Assembly: GCF_016811915.1 (NCBI RefSeq)
Contig: NZ_CP069127.1
Coordinates: 4,067,001-4,131,000 of the forward strand
DNA from: Brevibacillus choshinensis
GTDB lineage: Bacteria; Bacillota; Bacilli; Brevibacillales; Brevibacillaceae
Direction of reading: 5' to 3'
DNA: 64,000 nt
How positions within the stretch are numbered: the first letter of the stretch is position 1; the number at the start of each line of letters is the position of its first letter. Below, piece after piece: positions 47,061-56,422 of the stretch. The position numbers were made by a program, and so were the translations under genes. Under the pieces are notes generated by a model. It did not search any database, had not been told where the DNA came from, and saw nothing but the letters and a program-made list of their open reading frames with translations.

Positions 47061-47178
47061 TCGCAATCCCTCGCATAACAGTCTGTTGTTCTCAATTACC
47101 CCTTCCCTATGGAACCTCTCGTGCAACTTCCCCCTGTCCTCTATTCCAATGGTGTTTAGGTTGCAACCTAATAAAAAA

Positions 47179-47211
47179 TGCGTCTACTCCATCATGTTTT
47201 GGAGTGACGCA
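47179..47211 (-). terminator. Terminator hairpin upstream of the Cas4-like gene
   Basis: TGCGTC and ACTCC pair with GGAGT and GACGCA around a one-base bulge; six T residues follow on the minus strand. It would end transcripts coming from 47638-48171. Confidence 0.7.
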
Positions 47212-47637
47212 CCTTGTATTTCGATTTGAAATTCCTCTTCTATTCTTTTTCCTCAATCGCATTTAACATCTCCTCCATAAGAACTGACGTTTGTATATTT
47301 ATATTAAAAACTATATCATGACCTATTACCTTACAATATTTGTCTATATGAATTTTCCCATCGGTTATTGCCTAAAAAAGCAGGGGATAGTTGAACAAGG
47401 GCAAGGTAGATATTCAGATTGTATCCACAGATACCTTTGTGGATAATGTTGATATCCTGAAGGTTGAATAGAATTACGGGAATCTAAAGCTTTACGTATC
47501 GCTCTCTTTTCCCCACCCTTGGATTCTGTAACTAATCTCATACTTTCTGCATAAGATGCTCATATTTTTCCCTACAATTTGTGAATGTTCTTCATATATT
47601 GTATGCATATTGTTTATATGGCATCTTTACCATCTGA
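47212..47637. other. Intergenic stretch without recognised feature
   Basis: About 425 AT-rich bases. No gene or repeat was supported. Confidence 0.35.
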
Positions 47638-48171
47638 CTACTTCATACGCCATTTTAAATTATGAGTCCTTACCTTATGCATAACCAAGTCATAAATCTC
47701 CATTCCAACACATATTTTCAGCATTTCTCTTTCATTGATATCGCTCAGAAGATGATTGGCAATATCCTTATCCATGTAGTCATGTGTAAGGACACCATAC
47801 GCAAATAACTGTAAGCCATGATGAAAGTCATCAATTGGGAACATATATTGTCTTCCTGCAAGATTCCCTCTCAGCATTCGTAATACACCAAATCCGCACT
47901 GCTTTGCATTGACAATGTGGATCTCAGCTTCCTCATTCATTTCAAATCGGAATGCTACATCAGTACATTCAGGAATATCGTCTTCACGTATGGCTAAACG
48001 GAAAGAAACTTCTTTCGGTACATGATCTTCAGACAGATATTCATTTCCTTCATCATCAAAGATCACTTTAGAAATCACTTCAAAGTCCCAGTTCCTTCTC
48101 AATCCATTGAGATCAATTGCTTTAATTTTGCCAGCTTTTTTAGGCCTAAACAGTCCCATTCTTTTAAACAT
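47638..48171 (-). CDS. Hypothetical protein (177 residues)
   Basis: Starts MFKRMGLFRPKKAGKIKAID, with AAGGAG upstream. It contains NAKQCGFGVLRMLRGNLAGR and appears to be mainly beta in the first half. No family was recognised. It lies 158 bases downstream of the next unknown gene; the two may be cotranscribed. Confidence 0.6.
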   Translation of the reverse strand: MFKRMGLFRPKKAGKIKAIDLNGLRRNWDFEVISKVIFDDEGNEYLSEDHVPKEVSFRLAIREDDIPECTDVAFRFEMNEEAEIHIVNAKQCGFGVLRMLRGNLAGRQYMFPIDDFHHGLQLFAYGVLTHDYMDKDIANHLLSDINEREMLKICVGMEIYDLVMHKVRTHNLKWRMK

Positions 48172-48329
48172 TTGATCATATCTCCTTATTTATTAACAGA
48201 CCTAAATACAATCCCTAAGATTACTTGACTTCCATCGTGAGATTTCCTGTAATCAGTTGATCACCACAGCAATTTCCCGATTATGTCCCTACACTCAAAT
48301 CAAAACCTTTGAACATTTATTAATAACAA

Positions 48330-48833
48330 TTAGAAGCAGGCCAATATATCCCTGCGAATCCGAATTGTATTATCCTTACCATCAAGGATGTCTGATCGAC
48401 CTGTACCATAAGCCTTAAGGCCGTGGATTCCTTTTTCCGATTTGATGGTTATACGATAACTCTCACGTTTATAGTGGAGATCCAAGCAATCCTTTGCTTC
48501 TTCGAAAGATAATATAGCAATTTCACTATCCTGCAGTTTTTCTTGACCACAAATCAGAGCAAAACATAATTTCCTTCCATTTTTTCTAAAGTTTTTAAGA
48601 AATTCAATTTCATCATGCGAAAAAGCAAATTGCCAAAGTTGAGTATCCTTATTTTGTCTCTTCAAAGGTGCGGATACATACTTCGAATATATTTGATAAT
48701 CACCTTTATCTGTTGAAACTGAATAGATTCTTCTAGACTCACCAGGTTCAATGATCGCTGGGGCCAATCCGTTGTTGATAAGTCCAGATAGCATTGATCC
48801 GAAATAAAAATCAGCTTTTCTAACAATACTCAT
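48330..48833 (-). CDS. Hypothetical protein (167 residues)
   Basis: Starts MSIVRKADFYFGSMLSGLIN at 48833, with AGGAGG about 9 bases upstream; a frame beginning at 48902 is less likely. It contains HDEIEFLKNFRKNGRKLCFA and ILSFEEAKDCLD. Similar small proteins occur in phage and plasmid regions, but no function is known. Confidence 0.6.
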   Translation of the reverse strand: MSIVRKADFYFGSMLSGLINNGLAPAIIEPGESRRIYSVSTDKGDYQIYSKYVSAPLKRQNKDTQLWQFAFSHDEIEFLKNFRKNGRKLCFALICGQEKLQDSEIAILSFEEAKDCLDLHYKRESYRITIKSEKGIHGLKAYGTGRSDILDGKDNTIRIRRDILACF

Positions 48834-48972
48834 TACATTCTTCCTCCTATTTATTAATTTGTGTAAACCGTTGTGATCTTTCGCTTTCACTTTTGCTGAC
48901 ATTACATATTCAGTGCTAAAACACGTTTTTCACACGTAGGATCAAAAACTTCTTCAGTTATTTTTATCCCTT

Positions 48973-49191
48973 TCAACCAACACCTTTAGCTGATTCCCTT
49001 CGAATGATACGCAACGAAGACGTGATCACAAAAACGTTTTTCTGTGTGAGCTGTACTGTACTGTCCCTACATTTAAAACACCAGAGATCTTTCACATGGT
49101 ACTTTTCACGTTGCTGTCCTCTCAATCCTGGCAAGGGAGTCATGCTTCCACAAGAGCTACAATAAAATTCACTGATTCTGTATCCCCTCAT
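48973..49191 (-). CDS. Small zinc-ribbon protein
   Basis: A 72-residue protein with CSSCGSMTPL near residue 11 and WCFKCRDST near residue 37, two CxxC knuckles that should bind one zinc. REKYHVKDLWC is typical of small phage-type zinc ribbons. GGAGG precedes the start. It may bind nucleic acid. Confidence 0.7.
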   Translation of the reverse strand: MRGYRISEFYCSSCGSMTPLPGLRGQQREKYHVKDLWCFKCRDSTVQLTQKNVFVITSSLRIIRRESAKGVG

Positions 49192-49298
49192 TTGCTCTGT
49201 ACCTCCATTTTCTTTTTTGACTTCATCTTTTATTAACTATCAAACACAGAAATGTACACGCTGAATGAAATATTTTTTGTACCGATGCCAATAAAAAG

Positions 49299-49320
49299 AC
49301 CACAGCAACGTAGCTGTGGT
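49299..49320 (-). terminator. Terminator hairpin
   Basis: ACCACAGC/GCTGTGGT perfect 8-base-pair stem with CTTTTTAT on the minus strand. No leftward gene ends close by, so it may terminate readthrough from the JAB operon or be a relic. Confidence 0.65.
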
Positions 49321-49880
49321 TGAAATGTCCTCCAGGTTCCCATAATGGCCACCCTTTACTTTGGTATTCGTTATATATTCACCACAAAGGCGTACCTTAC
49401 ACACAAGGAAACAGTACAATTTTACAATCCTAGCTTTTCGTCAATACACACCTTTTTTGACACAGCATCGAAATCCTATAATAATTTCGGTTAGGGAAAG
49501 TCTTGAAAACTCACTTTGTCATATAAAGGTACAAGTGTCTAAATGTTTGCTAAACTCATAACTTTCAAAAGCCGTTTACACATAGAATGTCAATTTGAAA
49601 CTGGCTAGATTTTTTGATAAAAAACGGTAAATATTAATTGACTGATCATCTCAATCGGTCAGTGATGAGTAAAAAAAGAAGCAGGAATTAAATGCATCAT
49701 GAATGATCGATTTCATGATTCCGAAATGGAGTTAGAGCGGGTATGGTTTTTCACATAAGGACTCATAGAAAACTATTTCCAAAATGGGTGTTATTAGATA
49801 TTGGTATATGTGCTTTGAGGGGCCATTCATGAATAATATCTAGGGGATAGGATTTTGAAAGGAAAGGAATAGCGATTAAT
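49321..49880. other. Intergenic stretch with a TetR-like inverted repeat
   Basis: No gene supported. At 49639-49661 is TGACTGAT, seven bases, ATCGGTCA: an inverted repeat with one mismatch, like a TetR-type operator. It may control the small membrane protein at 49881; no regulator gene is adjacent. Confidence 0.4.
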
Positions 49881-50174
49881 ATGATACATGTTTTCTTCTG
49901 GGGTTCAACGATCCTTTCTATATTCACTGCGTTGATTGCAATATTATCTCGGAATTGGCGATACATGATCGTAAGTGCAATTTTGTATTATCCTCTCGCT
50001 TGGTACTTGAACGCAACACCCCGTTTCGAAGGAGCTTTACTTTTATACGTTTTTCATTTTTTGATCGCTCATTCAGTCCATAGCAAGCGAAACCTGATTT
50101 GGCTGGCTTGGGTTTCATTTATACCGCTCGTTCTATTTCCGCTTTGGATTACGTTCCTAGTATTATACCAGTAG
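49881..50174 (+). CDS. Small membrane protein (97 residues)
   Basis: Three or four hydrophobic segments (about 3-22, 27-45, 52-67 and 73-95) with few charged residues; the final segment is WVSFIPLVLFPLWITFLVLY. It is transcribed rightward and alone. AAAGGA lies 12 bases before the ATG. Unknown function. Confidence 0.6.
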   Translation: MIHVFFWGSTILSIFTALIAILSRNWRYMIVSAILYYPLAWYLNATPRFEGALLLYVFHFLIAHSVHSKRNLIWLAWVSFIPLVLFPLWITFLVLYQ

Positions 50175-50528
50175 TTTGAAGGTATCACGTTTTGAGAGTG
50201 ACATATGATTGATTACCGTCACTCCCCTCCCTTGATGCTTTGCCTGTAAGAGGCACTAGGAATGCCCTTGAACACTCTTACAGGTAGGGTTACGTCCAAG
50301 GGAGCGTAATGGAATTGAAACCTCATCGTACGAATTGAATTCGAGTTTATTACTGACAAAAAATGGAATGCTCATTGATATGGCAAAAACATCGAGACTT
50401 CGCTCTTTTCGCCAAAATCATGCATGCAGAAGTTTCATATCAACACGAAAAAAAACATTCAACGGTACACTTGCAAGTAATACTACGATTACGCCTCGCA
50501 TGTGAAACAGAAAATGAAGGTATTTGAT
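50175..50528. other. Intergenic stretch with a long two-level hairpin
   Basis: CCTGTAAGAG (50243-50252) pairs with CTCTTACAGG (50275-50284), and an inner GGCA/TGCC stem sits between them. No T tract follows, so it is not a standard terminator. No gene supported. Confidence 0.4.
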
Positions 50529-50960
50529 TTAACGTCTATTTCTTTTTCGGATAGTGAAGGTATTCAGACATCCATGCTTAACCCACTTGCAAAAGAGGGA
50601 GTCTCTACCAAAATCGTTTTCTACTTTAATAAATACCGAATCCTGACTTAAACAGTAATGGAGAAGTGCTTCTCTTTCCTCTGGATGATGAGAATCACTT
50701 AATGCGAAGAAATTAATGGTGTCTCCTCTATAACTTTCAAGCTCCCAATACGCATCATCTATTTCTGTTAAATGAACAGGAACGGTAAAGTGCCTGACAG
50801 AGAATCCTTTCTCCCATTTCTCCTTAAATACACCTTCAACTCTGATTAGATACCGTTCCTTGCCTAAAAACACTCTTTCTCTTGTAACTTCGGTTTTGAT
50901 AATAATGATTTCAATTCCGTTTCTCATTGTGACTTTTTCAACTAAGGATTCGACTTTCAT
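50529..50960 (-). CDS. Hypothetical protein at the end of the JAB operon (143 residues)
   Basis: Starts MKVESLVEKVTMRNGIEIII, with AGGGGG upstream. It contains DSHHPEEREALLHYCLSQDS and ends in basic residues. No family recognised. It lies 33 bases downstream of the JAB peptidase gene, so a shared role is likely but unproven. Confidence 0.6.
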   Translation of the reverse strand: MKVESLVEKVTMRNGIEIIIIKTEVTRERVFLGKERYLIRVEGVFKEKWEKGFSVRHFTVPVHLTEIDDAYWELESYRGDTINFFALSDSHHPEEREALLHYCLSQDSVFIKVENDFGRDSLFCKWVKHGCLNTFTIRKRNRR

Positions 50961-50993
50961 AATATACCCCCTAATCCCTTTACCTTGTTATCA

Positions 50994-51824
50994 TTATCTT
51001 TCACCTTTTAAACGCTGAAGATGGTACTCAGTATTTTGTCTCTCCCTTTCTACCGTCCCATCTTTTTGACCAATTAACCTTCTCCGATTATATTCAATTT
51101 TCCGAAGACGGAACGCCTGATCTGGTGACAAAGAAGCAATATCAATGTTTTGATCCAGCAACTCCATCAACATTTCTGCCTCGGAAGAATACAGGTTTAC
51201 ATCACGAAGACAATCGTTTATGTATTGATATGCTCGTATCTCAAAGCGATATTTTTTAAATTCACCCATGATATACTGAACATCTGTAGTAAGTGGTTTA
51301 GTTATCGGAAGATCATGTCCATCAGCTTTTTGGTTGTGATAAAACTCATACGCATTCCCTAACTGATATCCCAGTGACAATGGCTTGTCTTTTTTCCCGT
51401 CTCTTGTTATTGCAACTATCAACATGAACGGCAAATCATCGTACTTTGCACACGCTACATCCATATTACTGGGGTCAGCCCAATGCTCAAAATATTTGTC
51501 ATAAGGATGGCTGTGATAAGTGCCAATAAGTCGTGAGGTTGAGAGAATTTGCCTTGCATTATTAATCGCATTGTCAATTTTACTATTTGGCTCTACTTCA
51601 TCCTCAGCTCTTTTTGTTACATTGCCAACAGGAAATACGTAGTCACATTCCAGGATCTCATTCGACTTGATTCCGAATAGAAGACCGTGAGATTCTGCTT
51701 GCATCTTCTTGATTTCCTGCGGAAAGAATTGGATAGCATCCAATAATATCGTTGAGAAAGCATTCTGTGAAAGATTGAAAGAATCTAAAATTACGTCAGC
51801 GTGAATATTTGATCTGTTTCCCAT
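50994..51824 (-). CDS. JAB/MPN (Mov34-like) metallopeptidase
   Basis: A 276-residue protein with a JAMM zinc site: glutamate in AESHGLLFG (E44), GTYHSHP (H104 and H106), then ADPSNMD (S119 and D122). The distance between HSH and S is about five residues longer than the classic HxHx7Sx2D, so a loop is inserted. JAMM enzymes cleave isopeptide or peptide bonds after ubiquitin-like tails and occur in bacterial ubiquitin-like and CBASS systems. No E1, E2 or nucleotidyltransferase gene is adjacent. A helical C-terminal region of 100 residues is unassigned. It lies 24 bases after the small gene 51849-52130. Confidence 0.85.
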   Translation of the reverse strand: MGNRSNIHADVILDSFNLSQNAFSTILLDAIQFFPQEIKKMQAESHGLLFGIKSNEILECDYVFPVGNVTKRAEDEVEPNSKIDNAINNARQILSTSRLIGTYHSHPYDKYFEHWADPSNMDVACAKYDDLPFMLIVAITRDGKKDKPLSLGYQLGNAYEFYHNQKADGHDLPITKPLTTDVQYIMGEFKKYRFEIRAYQYINDCLRDVNLYSSEAEMLMELLDQNIDIASLSPDQAFRLRKIEYNRRRLIGQKDGTVERERQNTEYHLQRLKGER

Positions 51825-51848
51825 TACCAATACCTCTCCCTACTCAAA

Positions 51849-52130
51849 TCAGCTAATCGCACCATCGGGCACATCGGGCAACTGCGGGACATCTCCATGA
51901 CTCTCGTACACTTCTTCAAACTGCTCCAGTATCAAATAAAGAGAAGACAACGGATCCTGTAGATGGTTATGCGTTGTCCCTACCATGGTCGGAAAGGCAA
52001 CAAGATGACCTTCCATCGCATCCGCCTCACAGTGTAGGCTTCGAACTAAAAAATCATCACCAGTCAATGTTCCATTATCCCACGTTACTTCCGTTTCTTT
52101 ACCATTGTATTTCCCTTTTATCGTAAACAA
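51849..52130 (-). CDS. Small acidic protein encoded just upstream of the JAB peptidase
   Basis: A 93-residue protein from TTG 52130 (GGGGGA 6 bases upstream; a GTG at 52136 is too close). The first 35 residues look like beta strands (FTIKGKYNGKETEVTWDNG), followed by HCEADAMEGHLVAFPTMVGT and a helical, acidic C-terminus ending VPDGAIS. It is not recognised. Its place next to a JAMM peptidase makes a substrate or partner role worth testing; no ubiquitin-like GG tail is seen. Confidence 0.6.
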   Translation of the reverse strand: MFTIKGKYNGKETEVTWDNGTLTGDDFLVRSLHCEADAMEGHLVAFPTMVGTTHNHLQDPLSSLYLILEQFEEVYESHGDVPQLPDVPDGAIS

Positions 52131-52151
52131 GCCCACTCCCCCTTACCGCCT

Positions 52152-52829
52152 CTATCCCCGCACCATCTCGATACATTCAGGTGAATCGTTCTTCACATTC
52201 CCGACCAGCGTTGATACTGGATACGCTATCATTTCTTCCGCTGGATACGGTTGTAGCAAATCCAATATCTCATCCATATTTGTATTTCCCCTGTCCAACC
52301 AAATCCCCTCTTTTTCCCTGCTTAGAATAACTGGCATCCGATCATGGACCTCTTCAACTAACCTGTTAGGTTTTGTCGTGATGATCGTAAAGGTACCGAG
52401 CCTTTGACCATTAACTGGATTGATCCAAGTATCATAAAGCCCAGCTAAACTAAAAATACACTCATCTCGCATCATGATCCTCATCGGTTGCTTCTTCTCG
52501 TTCACATTTTTCCATTCGTAAAACGAGTCCGCAGGGATAATGCATCTCTTTCGGTAAATTAAATTCTTGAACGAAGCTTTATCTAATACGGTTTCCGCTC
52601 TTGCATTGATCATTTTTCCTGCCATGCTTCCGTCTTTAGCCCATGAAGGAATAAGTCCCCATCGAAGTTGATCTATCCGATTTCTTTTACCATCATTGAT
52701 GACCGCAGGAGTCATCTGCATAGGAGCTACGTTGTACCTCGCACTGTGAAAAAGATCAATCGCTTCAGCAATTGAAAATCGGAGAAGTAGATCTTCATGA
52801 GAAACTGCAATCGTAAATCGACCACACAT
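52152..52829 (-). CDS. SOS response-associated peptidase (SRAP/YedK/HMCES-like)
   Basis: SRAP domain protein of 225 residues. The ATG at 52829 places the essential cysteine at position 2 (MCGRFT). YNVAPMQMTPAV, LRWGLIPSWAKD, MINARAETV, RCIIPADSFYEWK and VHDRMPVIL are all intact. Relatives form a covalent link with abasic sites in single-stranded DNA and protect them. It is first in an apparent operon with the small protein and the JAB peptidase (gap 21 bases). Confidence 0.95.
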   Translation of the reverse strand: MCGRFTIAVSHEDLLLRFSIAEAIDLFHSARYNVAPMQMTPAVINDGKRNRIDQLRWGLIPSWAKDGSMAGKMINARAETVLDKASFKNLIYRKRCIIPADSFYEWKNVNEKKQPMRIMMRDECIFSLAGLYDTWINPVNGQRLGTFTIITTKPNRLVEEVHDRMPVILSREKEGIWLDRGNTNMDEILDLLQPYPAEEMIAYPVSTLVGNVKNDSPECIEMVRG

Positions 52830-52866
52830 CAAGGTCTCCCTCCCTTCTTTTCATAATGATACCCCA

Positions 52867-53097
52867 TCATTGTCTCTTTCTTCGCCTATTAATACGCCTG
52901 ACCCTTTTATAAAGCAGACAATCGCAATCGAAAATCTTTCTAAGCTCTCCATAAACCCGTACAGGCACATCAGTAAATACAAAAATGGTATTTTCCCCTC
53001 TCATCTCTATCTGAAACTCAACTGGCATACCTTGGAGTTTTTCAATAATCTTCTCTATACTATTGTCCTGTACAATGAAATACATCGATTTCCCCAT
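52867..53097 (-). CDS. Small hypothetical protein (76 residues)
   Basis: ATG at 53097 with AGGGGG about 9 bases upstream gives MGKSMYFIVQDNSIEKIIEK; a longer frame to 53247 would overlap the helicase gene. It ends in RINRRRKRQ, strongly basic. No family recognised. Confidence 0.55.
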   Translation of the reverse strand: MGKSMYFIVQDNSIEKIIEKLQGMPVEFQIEMRGENTIFVFTDVPVRVYGELRKIFDCDCLLYKRVRRINRRRKRQ

Positions 53098-53155
53098 CTT
53101 GAATCGCCCCCTATTTAACTTGCCATAGTCAATTGGGACAAAAAAAGAAAAAGAA

Positions 53156-53181
53156 GAAGTCCAACAGTTTAGCCAGACTTC
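53156..53181 (-). terminator. Terminator of the UvrD-type helicase gene
   Basis: GAAGTC/GACTTC stem with a 14-base loop, followed on the minus strand by TTCTTTTTCTTTTTTTG. Confidence 0.6.
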
Positions 53182-53191
53182 CTCCTTGTTG

Positions 53192-56100
53192 TTACGACCA
53201 TCTTTGCTTGTTTCCCCTGTTTTGACTAATGTTGATTGTATTTTCACAGAGAGGATAATTTGAACAACCTAAAAACTCACCCCTTTTTCCAGATCTCTTT
53301 ACCATATAACCATTGCATCGTATACAGAAAATTTGGTTATTAAGTATTCGGACATCATTATAGGTCTGATCACAACGAGGATAGTGGCTACATCCTAAGA
53401 AACTTTGGTTGCGATCATTTTTCCTCTCAACTAAAATTCCAGTTTTACATTTCAAACACTTAGGGTTATTTGAAATTGGATTCTTGATTAATCCCGTCTC
53501 AAATGGAATCTTATAATCTTTTACTAACTCATTTACGAACACTGAAGGGTCCTTCTCAGGAGCGAGGATATAAAGATCGCCCTTTGTTCGAGTCAAAGCT
53601 ACATAGAACAACCTGCGTTCTTCAGCAAAGGTATAGGTATCTTGATCAGTAAGTACCCAAAACAGCACAGGATCATCTGCAATTCGATTAGGAAATCCTA
53701 GAAGGTCATTCTTAGCATTGATGAGAATAACATGATCCGCCTCTAACCCCTTGGATTTGTGGGTGGTCATGAAGAAAATATTTAGTGATTTATTGTCCTC
53801 GAGCTGGATCTTGACTTCTTTGTTCTTCTCAATAACCTTGAATCCTGGAGCTTCATTCAGGAAATTGATATCAAAATTGTTTCTTCCTAGTAACATGATG
53901 CTTTGACTATTGCCGTACTTATCAATTATCTCCTGAATAGTAACTCTAAGTGACTCTATAATGTTTTGGCTGTAGCCAATAATTCTGATCGGCTGAGGGT
54001 TCATTTTATCAGATACAAGATTCTTCTTTAGTTGGTTTTGATTCTTCATAACAAAGCTACCCGCAATATCAATGAGATGTTGAGAGTTACGATATGTTTT
54101 CTCAATCTTTAACAATTCATATTTTCCAAAACACTCACCAAACCTGGTGAATAGCTGAACATCACTTCCTGCAAAACGATAGATGGATTGCCAGTCATCC
54201 CCAACACTCATTACTTTTGCGTTAGTCTTTTCTTTTATGGTTTTAATGAGTTTAAAACGGCTATTTGAGATGTCTTGATACTCATCGATAATAATGTATT
54301 TATACGGAAAGGTTGTTAAAGGAAGTCTGGCTATATCAGTGGCCATATTAATCATGTCATTGAAATCGATTTGGTTTTGTTTTTTCAGTATCGATTGGTA
54401 ATACATGAAGATTGGCTCAACTAGAGTAAGAAATAGCTCGTTTCGATCTCTCATGAAAGCATTATTACTGTTCAGTTTCTGATTTTCCTCAAGTAGAAAT
54501 GCAAAGTGTTCCTTTTTGTATCCATTCGATTTGAATAAATTAATAAAGGAACAGATTAATTTAATGAACTCTTCAAAATGCTGATCTTTTCCATGATTCC
54601 GTATTACTTCATAAATACTTTTCAAATCGACCTTCTTGAAAACCACTCCATGGCTTCGAAGATTTTCCCCCAGCCTCTTGAAGAGAATACCATTTTTGTT
54701 GTAGTAGGAATATGACTCGAGAAGAGTTGTTTTCTTTTCTTGGTGAATAGCTCTCTTCCAATGGACTCCCTTTATATATTTTTCTTCCTCAATTGGACTG
54801 AGCCAAGGGGTACGCATATCTTCCGTAATCCCGAAATGTTCAATATAAATTCCATACTGTGGTAGGTAGAAATCAGGTTTGTATTGCCTATGGTATTTCG
54901 TTGCTGTTGGATACTCGTAGTCCTTTTCGTAAACATACTCAATACCATTTAGAAATAAGAAGTTTGCGATCAGAGTTTCCTCTAGACTTTTTACCGTCTC
55001 ACCTTTTATGGTCTGCAGATTTTGAGTTATCTTTTGTAGCTTTCCTTTTAATGTTTCATAATCGAGGTTCTTTGTATGTTCAAGATATTCACCCAAGCTA
55101 TTAAACACTTCAAGATCCTTGGGGATATTCAAATACATCCCGAAGAATGTAATGATTTTCCCAAGAAGAACTGGATTTGAGTATACTTCTGTTCTGAAAA
55201 ACGCTTGCACGATGGGCTTCATCTCATTAAGCACATCAGGTTTTTGCTCTGAATGTCTTGCAATTATCCCCATACCAAGCTTGTGAAATGTTTTTACGTC
55301 AACATTCACACCGAGCTTTTGAACAATTCGTTCGTGCATTTCCCCTGCGGCCTTGTTTGTGAATGAAATCAACAGGATATCTTCAGGGTAAACATTTTTT
55401 CTCTGCGTTAAGAATTTCACCTTACCCGCAATCGTCAAAGTCTTCCCACTGCCTGCTCCCGCAAGAACTAAGTTATTATCTTGATCTGTCAGTACAGCTA
55501 TCCGTTGTTGCTCGTCAAGTGACTTTCCATCAATATCATCAAAAAACTGCTTATTGTTTTCAAGTTCTCGATGAATATATTCTGTATTCCAAGCTGATAC
55601 CTGATTATCCATATCTCTCATGATATTGATAAAAGAAGCGACTAATAGTTCTTCAATTTCATTTGGATTCGTATCCTTATAGAACTGGTAAAGCTCCTGA
55701 TGCCGTTTCACAAAACCATTCTTTACTGACTCTGATATGTAGTCTTGTTGCAAGACATGTAATTCATCGAAAAATGACTGTAACTTTATGTTATAGAACC
55801 GAACGAACTCCTCCATTTCCTTCGATTTCTTATCAACCTCAATAAAAGCATCTGTAAAGACAGTTTTAAGGGAATGAAATTTTCGCAAAAGATCATCATG
55901 TTCTGGAAGCTTGGTTAACCATGGTTTTAGGCTTATGTACTGCTCCTCAACTGTAGGTGATATGAGAAATGGAGATTCACCCTCTATATATGTTCGGTAT
56001 GAGTCAATGCCTTTCAATAGTGAATCAAAATGTGACCTTGGAATATACCGTATCTTTTCATGTGAGTCCTGAGATTTCAGGCTCATAGAGCTGTAATTTC

Positions 56101-56197
56101 TATGCAACTCAGTAATATAAGAGTTGACTTTCCCGATCAGAACGATTGATTTTCGATTTTTAAAATAGGCAACTATCTTTGAAATGAAGTTTAGCAT
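53192..56197 (-). CDS. UvrD/Rep-family helicase with nuclease insertion and C-terminal zinc ribbons
   Basis: A superfamily 1 helicase of 1001 residues. A helical N-terminal part of 230 residues precedes Walker A AGAGSGKTLT (near 246) and, further on, Walker B IIDEYQDIS. Between them lies an insertion with YKPDFYLPQYGIYIEHFGI, a PD-(D/E)XK-like element found in some UvrD-type helicases. The C-terminus carries two topoisomerase-type zinc ribbons (CLKCKTG...CSHYPRC and CIRCNGY...CSNYPLC). ATG at 56197 is chosen, with GGGAG upstream. It may act in DNA repair or in defence with the GmrSD-like enzyme 226 bases upstream. Confidence 0.9.
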   Translation of the reverse strand: MLNFISKIVAYFKNRKSIVLIGKVNSYITELHRNYSSMSLKSQDSHEKIRYIPRSHFDSLLKGIDSYRTYIEGESPFLISPTVEEQYISLKPWLTKLPEHDDLLRKFHSLKTVFTDAFIEVDKKSKEMEEFVRFYNIKLQSFFDELHVLQQDYISESVKNGFVKRHQELYQFYKDTNPNEIEELLVASFINIMRDMDNQVSAWNTEYIHRELENNKQFFDDIDGKSLDEQQRIAVLTDQDNNLVLAGAGSGKTLTIAGKVKFLTQRKNVYPEDILLISFTNKAAGEMHERIVQKLGVNVDVKTFHKLGMGIIARHSEQKPDVLNEMKPIVQAFFRTEVYSNPVLLGKIITFFGMYLNIPKDLEVFNSLGEYLEHTKNLDYETLKGKLQKITQNLQTIKGETVKSLEETLIANFLFLNGIEYVYEKDYEYPTATKYHRQYKPDFYLPQYGIYIEHFGITEDMRTPWLSPIEEEKYIKGVHWKRAIHQEKKTTLLESYSYYNKNGILFKRLGENLRSHGVVFKKVDLKSIYEVIRNHGKDQHFEEFIKLICSFINLFKSNGYKKEHFAFLLEENQKLNSNNAFMRDRNELFLTLVEPIFMYYQSILKKQNQIDFNDMINMATDIARLPLTTFPYKYIIIDEYQDISNSRFKLIKTIKEKTNAKVMSVGDDWQSIYRFAGSDVQLFTRFGECFGKYELLKIEKTYRNSQHLIDIAGSFVMKNQNQLKKNLVSDKMNPQPIRIIGYSQNIIESLRVTIQEIIDKYGNSQSIMLLGRNNFDINFLNEAPGFKVIEKNKEVKIQLEDNKSLNIFFMTTHKSKGLEADHVILINAKNDLLGFPNRIADDPVLFWVLTDQDTYTFAEERRLFYVALTRTKGDLYILAPEKDPSVFVNELVKDYKIPFETGLIKNPISNNPKCLKCKTGILVERKNDRNQSFLGCSHYPRCDQTYNDVRILNNQIFCIRCNGYMVKRSGKRGEFLGCSNYPLCENTINISQNRGNKQRWS

Positions 56198-56351
56198 GTA
56201 TTTTTCTCCCATGTTCCATAATCACAAAAATTCAATTTCTTCCCAATATATTATAATTCTCGTCATCCCCTTTGTCGCTTAGTGATTTTCCAAAATAAGA
56301 ATCAAACATCTTTCCACCTATACTTCTTTTCTCAGTTTGTAGATAAAAAAA

Positions 56352-56378
56352 GACCAGCAGATATACCATCTACTGGTC
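56352..56378 (-). terminator. Terminator of the DUF262/DUF1524 gene
   Basis: GACCAG-x-AGAT/ATCT-x-CTGGTC stem followed by TTTTTTT on the minus strand, 45 bases after the stop. Confidence 0.8.
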
Positions 56379-56422
56379 AATAGTTTAGTCGCTAATTTAT
56401 ATTAGTTGGTTTCTAATCTTGC

